This document shows, piece after piece, positions 11,101-20,998 of a stretch of DNA of 64,000 nt. The first letter of the stretch is position 1, and each line of letters starts with the position of its first letter. Origin of the DNA: Streptomyces sp. SPB162 (lineage in GTDB: Bacteria > Actinomycetota > Actinomycetes > Streptomycetales > Streptomycetaceae); NCBI RefSeq assembly GCF_029504575.1, contig NZ_JAQFII010000001.1, positions 744,001 to 808,000 on the forward strand, read 5' to 3'. Position numbers and translations under genes: made by a program. Under the pieces are notes generated by a model. That model did not search any database, was not told where the DNA came from, and worked only from the letters and a program-made list of their open reading frames with translations.

Positions 11101-14100
11101 CCTTTGCCTCCCAGGCGGACTCGCCGAGCACGTAGGTGCGCCCGGGTTGCAGCGCGAAGCGCAACGCCGCACCGAAGCCGGAGGGGTCCGTAGCCCGACC
11201 GCAGAGCACCAGGCGCATCCCCGGGTGGTCCGACCCTTCGGCGCCCGGCAGTTCGCTCGCGGCCGCTGCCAGCTCGACCAGGGGCCCGCGTCCAGCGGGA
11301 CCCAGTGCCGGTGCTCGCCGTGCCACACGACCAGCGTCCTGGTGGACCAGGTGCGGCCCGGGGAGCCGAACCTCCGGGAGAGATCCGGGTCCCAGAGCCG
11401 GCGGGCGGAGATGTCCTTCTCCGCGGACTGCTGCGGATAGCAGTCCCCGCCGACGCCGTCGACGCCGTCGACCCGCAACGACAGCCACGGAAAGGATTCC
11501 GTCGTGCGGAGCGTGGCGTTGCGGATCTCTCCGATGCGGGGCTCCGGGACGGCCAGCCAGGCCACGGCGTCAGCCGTCCTGCCATCAGGTCCGACCTTGA
11601 CCGCCAGGGTGCGGCCCATGGTCCACCGCCGGTCGGTGGGCTGGAGGGTGTGGCTGACCGGGTTGGGCAGGCCACAGTTGATCCACAGGTGGGTTTCCCC
11701 GCGGGTATGGACGGCGCTCGCGATGACCCCGAGGACGAAGCCGCCTCCCACCGCCTGCGGGGTGTCGCTCCCCGGACTGAACAGATCCCGCACCGACGGC
11801 CGGCCACCGCCACGGACCCTCTTGTCCAGTTGCTCCCCGCGCGGGTAGAGCACCGCCTCGCCGGTGCGCCGGTCGACCGTGGCGGCCACCACGAGCCGGG
11901 GGTCGAGCGTGACCGCGTCCAGCTCCTCGCGCCGGGCACCCAGCCGAGCGGGGCGCTGCGCCCGCTCCCACGCCTCGGCCATCACCGCGCCCAGCGGGAC
12001 CGCCGCGGCTTGGAGCTCCTGGTGCGCGGTCGCCCGTACCAATGTGACCAGCGCACTCTCGGTGCCTCTGGCGCTGATCCTGGAGCCGAAGGTGTCGAAT
12101 GGCTCGGAGCGGGACGCCGCGAACACGGAGGGTCCCCACTGGTGGTAGAACGCCCGGAGCACCCGGTGCCGCAGCAGGTTGGCGCTCTCGGCCGGCAGTG
12201 ACATCGCATCGCCCGTCGCGCGGAAGAGCCGGTCGTAGTAGAGCGTCGCCCGTGGACTCAGCTCGATGATCACGTCGATGACCCGTTCCAGCACGGCGGA
12301 CAGCCGCTCCTGGGAGCCCGCTCCAGCCACCTCGGCGCGGAACAGGTCGAGCAGCCGGCTCCGTACCACCCGCGGCAGCGCGGCGGCGGAGTTCAGCGCC
12401 GCGACCGACTCCGACCACGAGGTCACCCAGTCGTCGTGATGCCGCTGGTCGCCCAGGTCGGGGCGGCGCAGCAGCGCCGAAAGGCGCAGGGTGCGTGCGG
12501 TGAGCGGCACATAGCGCAACCGCGGCGACCCCTCGCAGCGCCGCTCCATCTCCTGCCCCATCACCTCCCACTCCTCGACGCTGAAATCCCTGCGCTCGGG
12601 GTCCGTGGGACCACTGAGCAGCAGCTCCCGGTGTCCAGGGACCACCGACTTGCCGGACGGGTTCCTGACCGGCGGCACGGGTAGTCCCCCGGGGGTCCAG
12701 TCCCAGCGGAACAGGGGCTCCTCCACCTTTTCGTCCCCGTGCACCTCCCGCCACGACAGGGGCGCCTGTTCACCCCCGGATATCTCCCGCCGCAGCAGCG
12801 CGGCGGTGATCGCGGTGCCGCGGGTCGCCGACCCGGGCTGCGCGGACACCAGATCGAACAGCACCTCGGCGGCGGACCGGTCACCGATGAACCAACGGCC
12901 ACCCGCCTCCGTACGGTGGCCGCCGACTCCGCCCGCCGAGGACTCCCTCACCCAGAACAAGGCGGCGGCCAGACCGTTCTCCTCGTGCGCCAGATCCCGC
13001 AGTGCCTGCCCGGGGGGCAGGGGATCCGTCTGGGCGTGCAGGCTGCTGAGCACGCGCACCAGCTCCGCGGGGTGGACGGTGGGCCGCAGGCCCTTGCCCA
13101 CCCGGTCCGTCATGTTCTGCGCGTGGGCCATCAGGCCGGCCAGGTGGCCCGCCGGGACCAGCGACCGTCCCGTGTGTTCCCTGATCGCGCCCATCAGCTT
13201 CTGGAAACGGCGGCCGAGGACGTCTCTGAGGTGGATGTTCAGCAACAACAGGAAGTTCGGGTGGTTCTCGCGCCGCCTCCCGTCGGTGAGCAGCCGCTCG
13301 CCCAGTAACCCGGCGCCCAGCAACCGGACCAGCTGCTCCGGCTCGTTGTCCGTCAGCCGCGTCGGACCGCCACCGCTCGCAGCGACACCGGGCCGATCGA
13401 ACATCCACGGTGACCAGACCTGTGCCGCGACGGCGGGGACGGTGTCCGCGACCGGTCCGTCGGTGAGGATCGGCATCGGCCGGCGACGCCCGTCGGGCGG
13501 GGTGCGCAGGCCGAGCAGCCTGCCCACATGCAAAACGGCGCGGCCGTACTCGGGCCCGGTGTACTTGATGGACACCTGGACCTGCTGGGCCTGGTTCGTG
13601 TCGGGGAACGCCTCGGGGGGCTGCCACCAGCGCTGGAGCCGCTCGACCGTCTCCTCTGGGGCGAGTTCGACGGCCAGAGTGCTCAACGCGTTCTGCCACA
13701 GCACCGCCGGCATCGCGGAGTCGCGGTGCCCGGCCACGCCACCCAGCCGGGTGTAGGCCGCCTGCCGCCTGGCCGTGGCATCAACCGACCGCCAGTCCCA
13801 GGCCGCGGTGAACTCCTCGACCCAGCCGAGCAACCGGGTGCCGGAGAGCGCCTCGTTCTCCATCTCGTCGAGTCGGGTCGCCAGGACCGAGGGATCGCGT
13901 TCCTCGGGCAGGATGCCGAAGGACACCCGCGCCGCGCACATCAACAGGTCGGGCTCCATGTCGAGCGCGCCACCCGAAGCCCGGGCCAGGGCGCGCACCT
14001 CGTCCCCCGACTCAGGCCATGTGGTCGCGCTCCACTCCGCGGCCTGGGTCAGCGCGAGCCGGCCATGCTCGCCGCGCAGGGCCGCCACCAGAACGGTGGG

Positions 14101-14619
14101 GCGCTCTCCGAGACGCTCGCGTACCACCTGACTCCGGTGCGAGGCCAGGAAGCGGCCGACGGTCAGCACCAGCGTGGGGGCGAGCTGTTCCCCCAGATCC
14201 AGGTACGGAACAAGACCGGGAGCAGTGGCGTGCGACCTGGTCAGCACCTCTTCCAGGGCCGACTCCAGGAGGCGCGCCGCCTTCTCCCACTCCCCGCCGC
14301 CGGCCTCCCGGAGCAACGCGCCGAACCGGACCCGCAGATGGTCGGGGCTGATCCGGGCGATGGTCCGGTAGAGCACCAGGGCGCGCGCCGTCACCTCCGG
14401 GTTCCCCTGGAAACGCCGATGCGCTGCCAGGACGTGCGGCAGGGCATGCAGGGTGGCGGCGGTCTCGGCCGATCGCAGGCAGTCGAGGGCCGCGCAGACC
14501 AGTTCCTCGGCGCGGTCGACGCCCCTGGGCTCTCCGAGCGCCGCGATGATGTCCTGGTGGACGGCAGCGTCCTCGACAGGGAGGCCAAGAGAAGCACAGA
14601 AGTACCAGTTGTGAAGCAC
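5161..14619 (-). CDS. Giant (~3150 aa) protein of unknown function next to a CHAT protease gene; two compensating frameshifts
   Basis: Three overlapping open frames join into one gene. Frame one runs from GTG 14619 to about 11284, where homology-like, non-shadow sequence moves to another frame (VPLDAG then PLVELAAAASELPG). It returns to the first frame in a G6 run at 8768-8773 (FAPRPP then CPEDGNGVG). The shifts are -1 then +1, so the overall frame is preserved and the summed length is ~3152 residues. GTG 14619 has GGAAGGG upstream. I recognise no domain. The first ~900 residues look helical (Leu/Ala-rich repeats resembling HEAT or TPR solenoids). The middle ~1800 look rich in beta-strands, and the last ~350 are helical again. 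There is no signal peptide, membrane segment or obvious Walker motif. It lies 214 bp downstream of, and co-directional with, a CHAT protease gene. It may be a sensor, scaffold or substrate of that protease. Confidence 0.7.
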
Positions 14620-14757
14620 AGAGATGTCCCTTCCCCGTCCACTGGCGGTCCTAGACGACCCGTCAGATGGTGGCTCGATGGTAGGGGGCCGATCTGTCCG
14701 CTCTGAGGCGAGTCATCCGTATCGATGCACTCCTGTGACACGGCCCGTTCCCCCGCC

Positions 14758-14852
14758 CGCGCAGCTCAGCGGATGGGCGACGACAGTTCGGTGGACGGGC
14801 GACCGCAGCTCGAGCGGATGGGGCGACGGCAGCTCAGCGGAAGGGCAACGGA
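14758..14852. repeat. Imperfect ~23-bp tandem repeat (four copies)
   Basis: Four degenerate units of the form GCAGCTCAGCGGATGGGCGAC or close variants lie head to tail between the CHAT gene and the giant gene. They also cover the last codons and stop of the CHAT gene. The repeat occupies much of the 214-bp spacer, so it could affect read-through or coupling between the two genes. Confidence 0.6.
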
Positions 14853-17404
14853 GGCCGCAACGCGTCGCGGTACTCCGCCATGTCCCCCTCCAGCCGGGCG
14901 TCGGGGACCACCGCGTCGGGTGCCAGGCCCACCATCCGCCGCCTGGCCTCGGACAGGTCCACCAGCCAGGCCACGACGTCCTTGGTCAACGGTCGCCGGG
15001 TCAACAGGGTCCAACGGCCACGGCTACGGCCTTTCGGATCGAGTGCCCACAAGTCGGTCGAGGCCAGCAGTCCGGCCCGGTCCAACGCGACGGCGTCCTC
15101 GGGTGTGCCGAGGTCCAGCAGCGTCAGAGGGGTCGAGCGTTCCGCCACGCGGACGGCGGCGTCCACAGCTGCGGACACGCCCTTCGCCTGCCACTCCTCC
15201 AGCTCGATCGGCAGGTCCGCACCTCCGAAGCGCGCCTCGGCGGGGTCCCGCTCCCGCAGCAGCCCGAGTACCACCGCATCGGCGACGGACTCGGGAACGC
15301 GTACCCGGGGGAAGTCGGACGGGCACGGCAGCCGACGTGCGGCAGCGCGGAGCCAGCGACCCAACTCGTCGTCCCGGGAGGCCGCGAGAAGAAGCGACGC
15401 GTAGCGCCCAACGCCGGTGCGGCGGGCGGCGTGCGCCTCCATGAGGGCCGGGAAGACCGCCGGCCACCGCGCCGCCACCGACCGCAGGACGTCCAGTTCG
15501 GCACGCCAGTCGCCCCAGCCGTCACCCACGTTCAGGTCGTCCACTACCGCGACGGCGTCGATCGGCAGGGTCGGCCCGCCGGAGAACGGCGCGGGCTCTT
15601 TTCGGACTTCTTCCAGAACGTGTGCGGCCGCGGTCAGGGCGTGCGAGCCGGCTCTGGGGGCCGCACCCAGCCGGGCACGCAGGGGCGGCAGCCTGATGAG
15701 GTACTCATCGCAGCGAAGGTCACCGGCGATTTCGACGGCGGCGTGGTGCACGTTCTCCGCGTCCTCCCCGTGGACCTGGAACACCACAGCCCGCAGGTCG
15801 GGAACCAGACGGCGCAGGCCCGCCAGGCAGGAGGGCCAGTCCAGCAGAGGGGAGTAGGCGTGCACGCGTCGCCGCACCACCAGACCGCTGCCCCGCCCGG
15901 GGAGATGGGCTTCCGACGCCTCGTCGTCCGATGCCGCGTCGTCCGAGGACAGCGCGGACAGGAGCTCGCGGCGGGCCCCCGGCTCGTGCAGGCGTTCGGC
16001 CTCCACCTCGTACCAACGCCGTCTGTCCGGACGCTCCTTGTCACCCCCCTTGAGGTCGAACTCCGCACGTTCCAGCAGGGTGACGAGGTCGTCCCCCGAC
16101 GGGTCGGCCAGTACGTCAACGAGCGGACCGGCCTGCAGGCACCAGCGGGTCTCCAGGTGAACCCGGAAGCGTTCGTCCGCGGTCCCGAGATCTCTGCTCC
16201 CGGCCGGCGGCAGGGCCATGCGGTGGGCGACGGACGGCAGGACCGCCCGGCGAGGCGGCCGCAGCTCCCGCAGTCGCAGGGTTGTACTCCGTCGGCCGGT
16301 GTACAGCACCGGCAGCGCGGTCGGCTCGTTCATGCCAGTGGCCGCCTCGGCGACCGCCACGTCGATGTCCCGCCACTGCAGGAGAGCGTGGAAGAACCGG
16401 CCCGCGAAGCGCACCGATGCTCCGTCGCTCACGGTTCCGTGCACCGCGACGACATAGGGGACGCCGTCGATCGCCAGGCGCTCGGCGAGGGAGAGGTTCG
16501 ACCGCTTCGACGCTGATCCCGATGCGGGGGCCGCTACGGAGGCGGAGGCCGCGTCGCACGCCATCAGCACGGCGATCCTGACCCCGTACCCGGTCAGCCA
16601 GCCGGACAGCGTGGCCGCGTCCAGGAGTTCTCCGCGCGACTCGCCTGGAGCACTGGCGACGACCAGACCGTCGTCGAGGTGATGACCGCCGAAGTAGAAG
16701 AGTGCCGCGTCCGGCAAGGCACTGCGGATGGCCTTCGCCGTCGCGGGGGCGGCCACTGACCGGCTTTCGAACGGGGAACCTCGCAGGGCTGCCGCGACCT
16801 GGCGTCCGTCGCGGTCACTCGTCGACCCGGCCGCAGGCTCGGGGACCGACTCCACCCCCCGCGGAGTGATGATGTCCCCGTGGACGGCCGTCGCGTCGGC
16901 GATCACCGCTCCCCCACCGCCGTCTGCCGGCGCGTGGGCCGTCGTCGAACCCGCCACCTCACGAACCACGGAGAACCGCGGATCGAAGCGCAGCTCCCGG
17001 TAGGGCTGCGGATCGTCCTCGCCGGCCGCCCACGCGCGCCACGCAGGGGGCCGCTGGTGGACATCGGCCTCCGGCACCCGCACCCGCTCCCAGGGCAGGG
17101 CACCCAACGAGAAGCCGCGCTCTGCCGAAGGCCTCGGCAGCCGGACCCGAATTCTCAACCGGTCGCCGTCGTTCAGGGCCTGCAGCTCCGCGAGGATCCG
17201 TCGTCGGACGTCCGGGGGCAGCAGTACTTTGCCCAGGAGAACCGCGTGCTGGTCACCGGGGAAGGGGAACGACAGCAGAGACCGCCCGACGAGGGCACCG
17301 CGGTGCGGCGCCACGACGAGGCCGTCACCGTCCACGACCGCGGCGACGACCCTCTTGTCGTCTTGCCAGTTCAGGCCGATCGTGATGTCTGGGCCGACGG
17401 CCAT
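14834..17404 (-). CDS. CHAT-domain (caspase-like) protein, upstream of the giant gene
   Basis: An 856-residue protein. ATG 17404 is chosen because GGGAGGGG lies about 9 nt upstream; an in-frame start at 17506 is less likely. CHAT (clan CD, caspase-HetF) features are clear: GALPWERV near residue 105, as in the PWE segment of CHAT proteins; YFGGHH near 237-242, giving the catalytic His; and LMACDAA with the catalytic Cys near 283. The remaining ~500 residues form a C-terminal region I do not recognise, with an acidic segment (SSDDAASDDEASE) in the middle. No membrane segment is seen. CHAT proteases cleave partner proteins in bacterial conflict and death pathways. The giant protein encoded next in the same direction is the obvious candidate partner. 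Confidence 0.8.
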   Translation of the reverse strand: MAVGPDITIGLNWQDDKRVVAAVVDGDGLVVAPHRGALVGRSLLSFPFPGDQHAVLLGKVLLPPDVRRRILAELQALNDGDRLRIRVRLPRPSAERGFSLGALPWERVRVPEADVHQRPPAWRAWAAGEDDPQPYRELRFDPRFSVVREVAGSTTAHAPADGGGGAVIADATAVHGDIITPRGVESVPEPAAGSTSDRDGRQVAAALRGSPFESRSVAAPATAKAIRSALPDAALFYFGGHHLDDGLVVASAPGESRGELLDAATLSGWLTGYGVRIAVLMACDAASASVAAPASGSASKRSNLSLAERLAIDGVPYVVAVHGTVSDGASVRFAGRFFHALLQWRDIDVAVAEAATGMNEPTALPVLYTGRRSTTLRLRELRPPRRAVLPSVAHRMALPPAGSRDLGTADERFRVHLETRWCLQAGPLVDVLADPSGDDLVTLLERAEFDLKGGDKERPDRRRWYEVEAERLHEPGARRELLSALSSDDAASDDEASEAHLPGRGSGLVVRRRVHAYSPLLDWPSCLAGLRRLVPDLRAVVFQVHGEDAENVHHAAVEIAGDLRCDEYLIRLPPLRARLGAAPRAGSHALTAAAHVLEEVRKEPAPFSGGPTLPIDAVAVVDDLNVGDGWGDWRAELDVLRSVAARWPAVFPALMEAHAARRTGVGRYASLLLAASRDDELGRWLRAAARRLPCPSDFPRVRVPESVADAVVLGLLRERDPAEARFGGADLPIELEEWQAKGVSAAVDAAVRVAERSTPLTLLDLGTPEDAVALDRAGLLASTDLWALDPKGRSRGRWTLLTRRPLTKDVVAWLVDLSEARRRMVGLAPDAVVPDARLEGDMAEYRDALRPPLPFR

Positions 17405-17571
17405 GGTGCCAGCCCCTCCCGCTGGTGCGATCCATCGCCCGGCCGCCCCCGGTGTGCTGCCGAAAGCGGCCATGACGTGTGGACGATGCCAGCACAATGG
17501 CACCACCCATCCGTCTTCTCAACTCGCCAGTGCGGAGCCCGGACCCGGACTGGACGACCGGAGCGTGCCCC
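17405..17571. promoter_or_regulatory. Divergent promoter region between the two CHAT genes
   Basis: This 167-bp gap separates the start codons of two oppositely oriented CHAT genes, so it must carry the promoters for both transcription units. I see ribosome-binding sites on both sides but no clear -35/-10 pair and no convincing operator. Confidence 0.5.
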
Positions 17572-19659
17572 ATGCCCAGCGACACCACGCCTCCGCCGCC
17601 GAGGTCCGCGACCGAGGGGCTGTTACGTCTCCTCCTCGCCTCGGAGGAGGTCCCGGACAGCCTGCCGATGGAGGCTGAGGCACGAGCGGCGCTGCTGTTA
17701 CTGCTGGCCGACGACGAACTCGACGCCGCCGCCTTCGACGAGGAGTTCACAGCGGTCTTCGTCGACTACGAGGCCTTCGCCCTGCTGTGGGACCACTGGA
17801 TGAAGACTCGTCAGGACGGACTCCGGGGCTCCGCCCGCACCGACGGTGCGGACCTTCGCGAACAGGCGCCGACCGAACCCGAGGCCGATGCCGATGCCGA
17901 TGCCGAGCGGCCCGCCGACCGGTTCCTGAACCTCTGCCTCACCTGGCCGCTTTCACGTCGTGTCGTGCCCCGGGACCGAAGGCTCGGGGTCGGCGTGACG
18001 TACGAGCTGCGGGTGGACATCGGTGACCTTTCCGCGGAAAGCCTGCTGGCGGCCGCGAGCCAACCCTTCCCGGAGCACCCGCTCGACCACAACGGCGACT
18101 GGCTGGACGTCCTCGTCATGAGCGCCGACTTCACCGTGTACGGCGAGCGCCACCCCTATTTCCTGCCGCGTGTCGGCCCCGGTTGGGTCTGCCCCTGTCA
18201 ACCTGGTGGACACCACACCTGCGCGCCCGAACACCAGGACCGGTACCTGCGCGTACGCGTCAGCGCGCCCCCGGAGACCGGCCCGGCAAGCCTGCGGCTC
18301 ATCGTGACCAACCGCGGCAACCAGCTCCAGTCGGTGTCCCTGACCGCCCAGGTGGCGTTGCGCGAGGAGCCGGGCGCGGAATCGCTCACGGCCCATATCG
18401 ACCACACACTGGTCGACGGCTTCACGGGGATCGCCGACCTGCCGGAGCGCACAGCCGGCATCCGGGTCGCGCGCCGACGCGATGGTGGTGTCACCGTGGA
18501 CGTGCTCGGCGCGGGCACGGCGGTGAGCACGTTCTGGCTGAACGAACTCCTGCTTCGCGGCACACTGGACCGGGCGCGCCGCGTGCTCGGCCGCGTCCAC
18601 GCCGAGCGCGCCGACGGCGCGTTCCGCAACCGCCTGCGAGCAGGCAACCGCAAACCGGACGACGAACTGTTCGCCGATCTCTCCGCCCTGGCCCAACTCG
18701 GCTGGGATCTGCTGCTCGTGCTCGCCCCCCACGTCGAGCAGCGCACACGACTCGCCGAGGTGCTGGGCGGCCCCGGGGAGATCCAGATCTGCCGGCAGGA
18801 CCGGCAGCCGATCACGTTTCCCTGGGCTTTCGTCTACGACATCCCGGTGGACGTCCGAGACACCTCGGTGCCCCTGATCAGATGCGAGGCCGGACGGAGG
18901 GAGATCGACAGGAACCTCGACGCGCACGCCTGCCCGGGCGAAAGCGAACACACCTACAACACGCTGTGTCCGTTCGGGTTCTGGGGATACCGCCACCGCA
19001 TCGAGCAACCACTCTCCCTGCCGCCCGGCCGCTCGTTGCCGCTGCTCGCGGGCCGCGGGGCACAGGTGCCGAGCATGACCGTCGCGCGGAGCCTGAAACT
19101 GAACGAGACGCTGTCCGGCCTTCACATGCGGGCTCTACAGGAGTCATTCCCGGAGGGAATCACGGACTGTGACGGACGGGAGGCGCTCAAAACCGCCCTG
19201 GCTGCCGCGCGACACGACTGTGTGTACTTCTACTGCCACGGACGCACGCCCGACGGGTTGGACGAGGCCGAGGAGACCACAGTCCTGGAGATCGGCCTCT
19301 CGGACCGCATCACCCCGCCCGCGCTGACCGCCTGGGCAGCGGCGCCGACCACGTGGGAGCCGAGTTCGCCGTTGGTCTTCCTGAACGGATGCCATACCGC
19401 GAACAGCGAGCCGGCCACCTGGCTGAGCTTCGTCGACGCGTTCTCCGGGCTTGCGGCCGCAGGGGTGATCGGCACCGAGATCTCCGTCGAGCAGGCTCTG
19501 GCAGCCGAGGTCGCCGAGCGGTTCTGGCAGTACTTCCTCGACTCCCAGCCGGTCGGTGACGCGTTGCACCGGGTGCGCATGGAGCTGCTCCGCAAGGGCA
19601 ACGTGCTGGGCCTCGCCTACACGGCCTACTGTTCGAACGGCTTGCGTATGCGGCGATGA
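17572..19659 (+). CDS. CHAT-domain (caspase-like) protein with N-terminal helical domain and Cys/His cluster
   Basis: A 695-residue protein. ATG 17572 has GGAG about 8 nt upstream; an in-frame ATG at 17479 would add 31 residues. The C-terminal third is a CHAT protease: a PWAFVYD segment equivalent to the family PWE strand, YFYCHGR with catalytic His556, and VFLNGCHTA with catalytic Cys607. The first ~80 residues are predicted helical and acidic, a size that fits a death-like adaptor domain, although I cannot assign a family. Residues 207-221 contain a Cys-x-Cys, His-His, Cys and His cluster that could bind zinc. It is divergent from the other CHAT gene. Two proteases with different architectures from one promoter region suggest a cascade or paired recognition. 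Confidence 0.85.
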   Translation: MPSDTTPPPPRSATEGLLRLLLASEEVPDSLPMEAEARAALLLLLADDELDAAAFDEEFTAVFVDYEAFALLWDHWMKTRQDGLRGSARTDGADLREQAPTEPEADADADAERPADRFLNLCLTWPLSRRVVPRDRRLGVGVTYELRVDIGDLSAESLLAAASQPFPEHPLDHNGDWLDVLVMSADFTVYGERHPYFLPRVGPGWVCPCQPGGHHTCAPEHQDRYLRVRVSAPPETGPASLRLIVTNRGNQLQSVSLTAQVALREEPGAESLTAHIDHTLVDGFTGIADLPERTAGIRVARRRDGGVTVDVLGAGTAVSTFWLNELLLRGTLDRARRVLGRVHAERADGAFRNRLRAGNRKPDDELFADLSALAQLGWDLLLVLAPHVEQRTRLAEVLGGPGEIQICRQDRQPITFPWAFVYDIPVDVRDTSVPLIRCEAGRREIDRNLDAHACPGESEHTYNTLCPFGFWGYRHRIEQPLSLPPGRSLPLLAGRGAQVPSMTVARSLKLNETLSGLHMRALQESFPEGITDCDGREALKTALAAARHDCVYFYCHGRTPDGLDEAEETTVLEIGLSDRITPPALTAWAAAPTTWEPSSPLVFLNGCHTANSEPATWLSFVDAFSGLAAAGVIGTEISVEQALAAEVAERFWQYFLDSQPVGDALHRVRMELLRKGNVLGLAYTAYCSNGLRMRR

Positions 19660-20063
19660 GAGGGCTGGTCCTGCTCCCCGGAGCCCTGCCACGAACTTGT
19701 CTGGGGGGGCAGCGACGCCTCCGCCGACGCGGCGCTTCCCGCGCTGTCGGCCGGAGCAGAGGTCGCACCGGGCTGGGCCGAACCGGCAGCGCGTTCGGCC
19801 AGCAGGGCCGACCGGTCCCGGATGTCGAACCATGCGGCGGTCACGAAGTACCCGAAGAAGCCCGTGGCCAGGCCCAGTCCGTACGAGGCGAAGAGCTCGG
19901 GATCGGCGAAGCGGGCGTCGACGACCGCGCCGCCACCGAGCGCGGCGATCACCGTGACGAGATCACTGAGACCCGAGCCCTGCGAGCGCCGCAACGTCCG
20001 GTAAGCGATCCACCCGATCACCAGTCCGAACGCCCCGGCCCCCACATGGCCAAAGACCGACAT
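19626..20063 (-). CDS. Small membrane protein converging on the CHAT gene
   Basis: A 146-residue protein starting MSVFGHVGAGAFG. It has two to three hydrophobic segments in the first ~85 residues (GAGAFGLVIGWIAY, LVTVIAALGGGAVV and YGLGLATGFFGYFV), then a hydrophilic Ala/Ser/Pro/Gln-rich tail of ~60 residues. ATG 20063 is preferred over an upstream GTG because the preceding codons do not look coding. Its last 34 bp overlap the 3' end of the CHAT gene on the other strand, which makes the pair convergent. I do not recognise the family. A small membrane protein beside protease effectors could be a membrane-targeted effector or anchor, but this is inference from position only. Confidence 0.6.
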   Translation of the reverse strand: MSVFGHVGAGAFGLVIGWIAYRTLRRSQGSGLSDLVTVIAALGGGAVVDARFADPELFASYGLGLATGFFGYFVTAAWFDIRDRSALLAERAAGSAQPGATSAPADSAGSAASAEASLPPQTSSWQGSGEQDQPSHRRIRKPFEQ

Positions 20064-20263
20064 CTGCCGCCCCCACTTCCCCCACCGCGATGCATCCGGG
20101 CACCACCCGTCGGTGATCGCACCTCGACACAGTGCCACACGATGACCCGCAGGGATGGCCGGACGGGATCAAACGATGCGAATCCACCCGCCGGGCATAC
20201 GCGGGATTCGGCCGACTGTGAACTGTGCCGTGACCATCGCACGGGATTGCCGGTTGAGTGGGC

Positions 20264-20467
20264 ATGAAGAAACGAATGATGCTCGCGGTCGCCACCTTCG
20301 CCACGGGAGTGGCGACGGCCCTGATCACCCCCAACGCACACGCCGGGGTCGCCGATGGCACCCTGAACAACCCGCATGCGCTGACGGGCACCGAGCTGCT
20401 GAACCCACCGGCGAACAGCACCGCTGACACCCCGGCCGACGGCCACCAGAACAGTCGCGAAGGGTAA
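20264..20467 (+). CDS. Small secreted protein
   Basis: A 67-residue ORF starting MKKRMMLAVATF, with a basic N-terminus, a hydrophobic core and a signal-peptidase site after NAHA. The mature part would be ~40 residues (GVADGTLNNPHALTGT...) rich in Asn, Pro and Thr. A GTG six bases upstream is an alternative start. No family was recognised. Confidence 0.6.
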   Translation: MKKRMMLAVATFATGVATALITPNAHAGVADGTLNNPHALTGTELLNPPANSTADTPADGHQNSREG

Positions 20468-20549
20468 CGGGCGGCACCGGCACGGCGTTCGAGCGCCGCA
20501 CTCGCCGGTTCCCGCCCGCCACCGCGCCGCCACCGCGCCCGTAGGACGG

Positions 20550-20948
20550 TCAGCGGGCAATCTCCCAGATGTGGCCGCCGGGGTCGCGGAAACTGGCGGT
20601 GCGGATGCCCCATGGGCGGTCGAGCGGGCCGTTGAGCAGGGTCACGCCGCGGGCGGTCAGTTTCTCGCACATGGCGTCCACGTCGTCCACGGGGAGTGTG
20701 AGCTGGAGCCGAGGGCCGGCGGTCGGGTCGCCGGGGTGTGCCGGGCTGATCAGCTCATGTGCCGCGGAGGTTCTCAGCAGGTTGACGAGGGCGTTCCCGA
20801 AGTCGAACACGGCTGAGTTGTCGTCCTCGAAGGCCGGCGGCAGGCCGAACACCTCCCGGTAGAACCGCTTGGTTTCGTCGAGGTCCTCGACGAACAGGGT
20901 GATGGCACTGATGCCTGTGGGCCACGGCGAATCCTCGGTGTGATGCAC
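20550..20948 (-). CDS. VOC (glyoxalase/bleomycin-resistance) family protein
   Basis: A 132-residue single VOC domain: SAITLFVEDLDETKRFYREVFGL-type N-terminal strand-helix, the internal LTLPVDDVDAM repeat unit, and the closing FRDPGGHIWEIAR containing the metal-ligand Glu. VOC proteins are dioxygenases, isomerases or binding proteins for small toxic molecules; the ligand is unknown. GTG 20948 is the likely start, though there is no strong Shine-Dalgarno sequence. It lies 50 bp downstream of the XRE-cupin regulator in the same direction and may be co-transcribed with it. Confidence 0.8.
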   Translation of the reverse strand: MHHTEDSPWPTGISAITLFVEDLDETKRFYREVFGLPPAFEDDNSAVFDFGNALVNLLRTSAAHELISPAHPGDPTAGPRLQLTLPVDDVDAMCEKLTARGVTLLNGPLDRPWGIRTASFRDPGGHIWEIAR

Positions 20949-20998
20949 AACTACAGAGGATCTACCAAATTTCCCGGCTGTGTACAGGCATTGGCGTG

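Noticed and set aside
5161..20063. Type III-E CRISPR (Craspase) relative
   Set aside because: No CRISPR array, no Cas/RAMP signature in the giant protein and no TPR repeats clearly linked to CHAT are seen.
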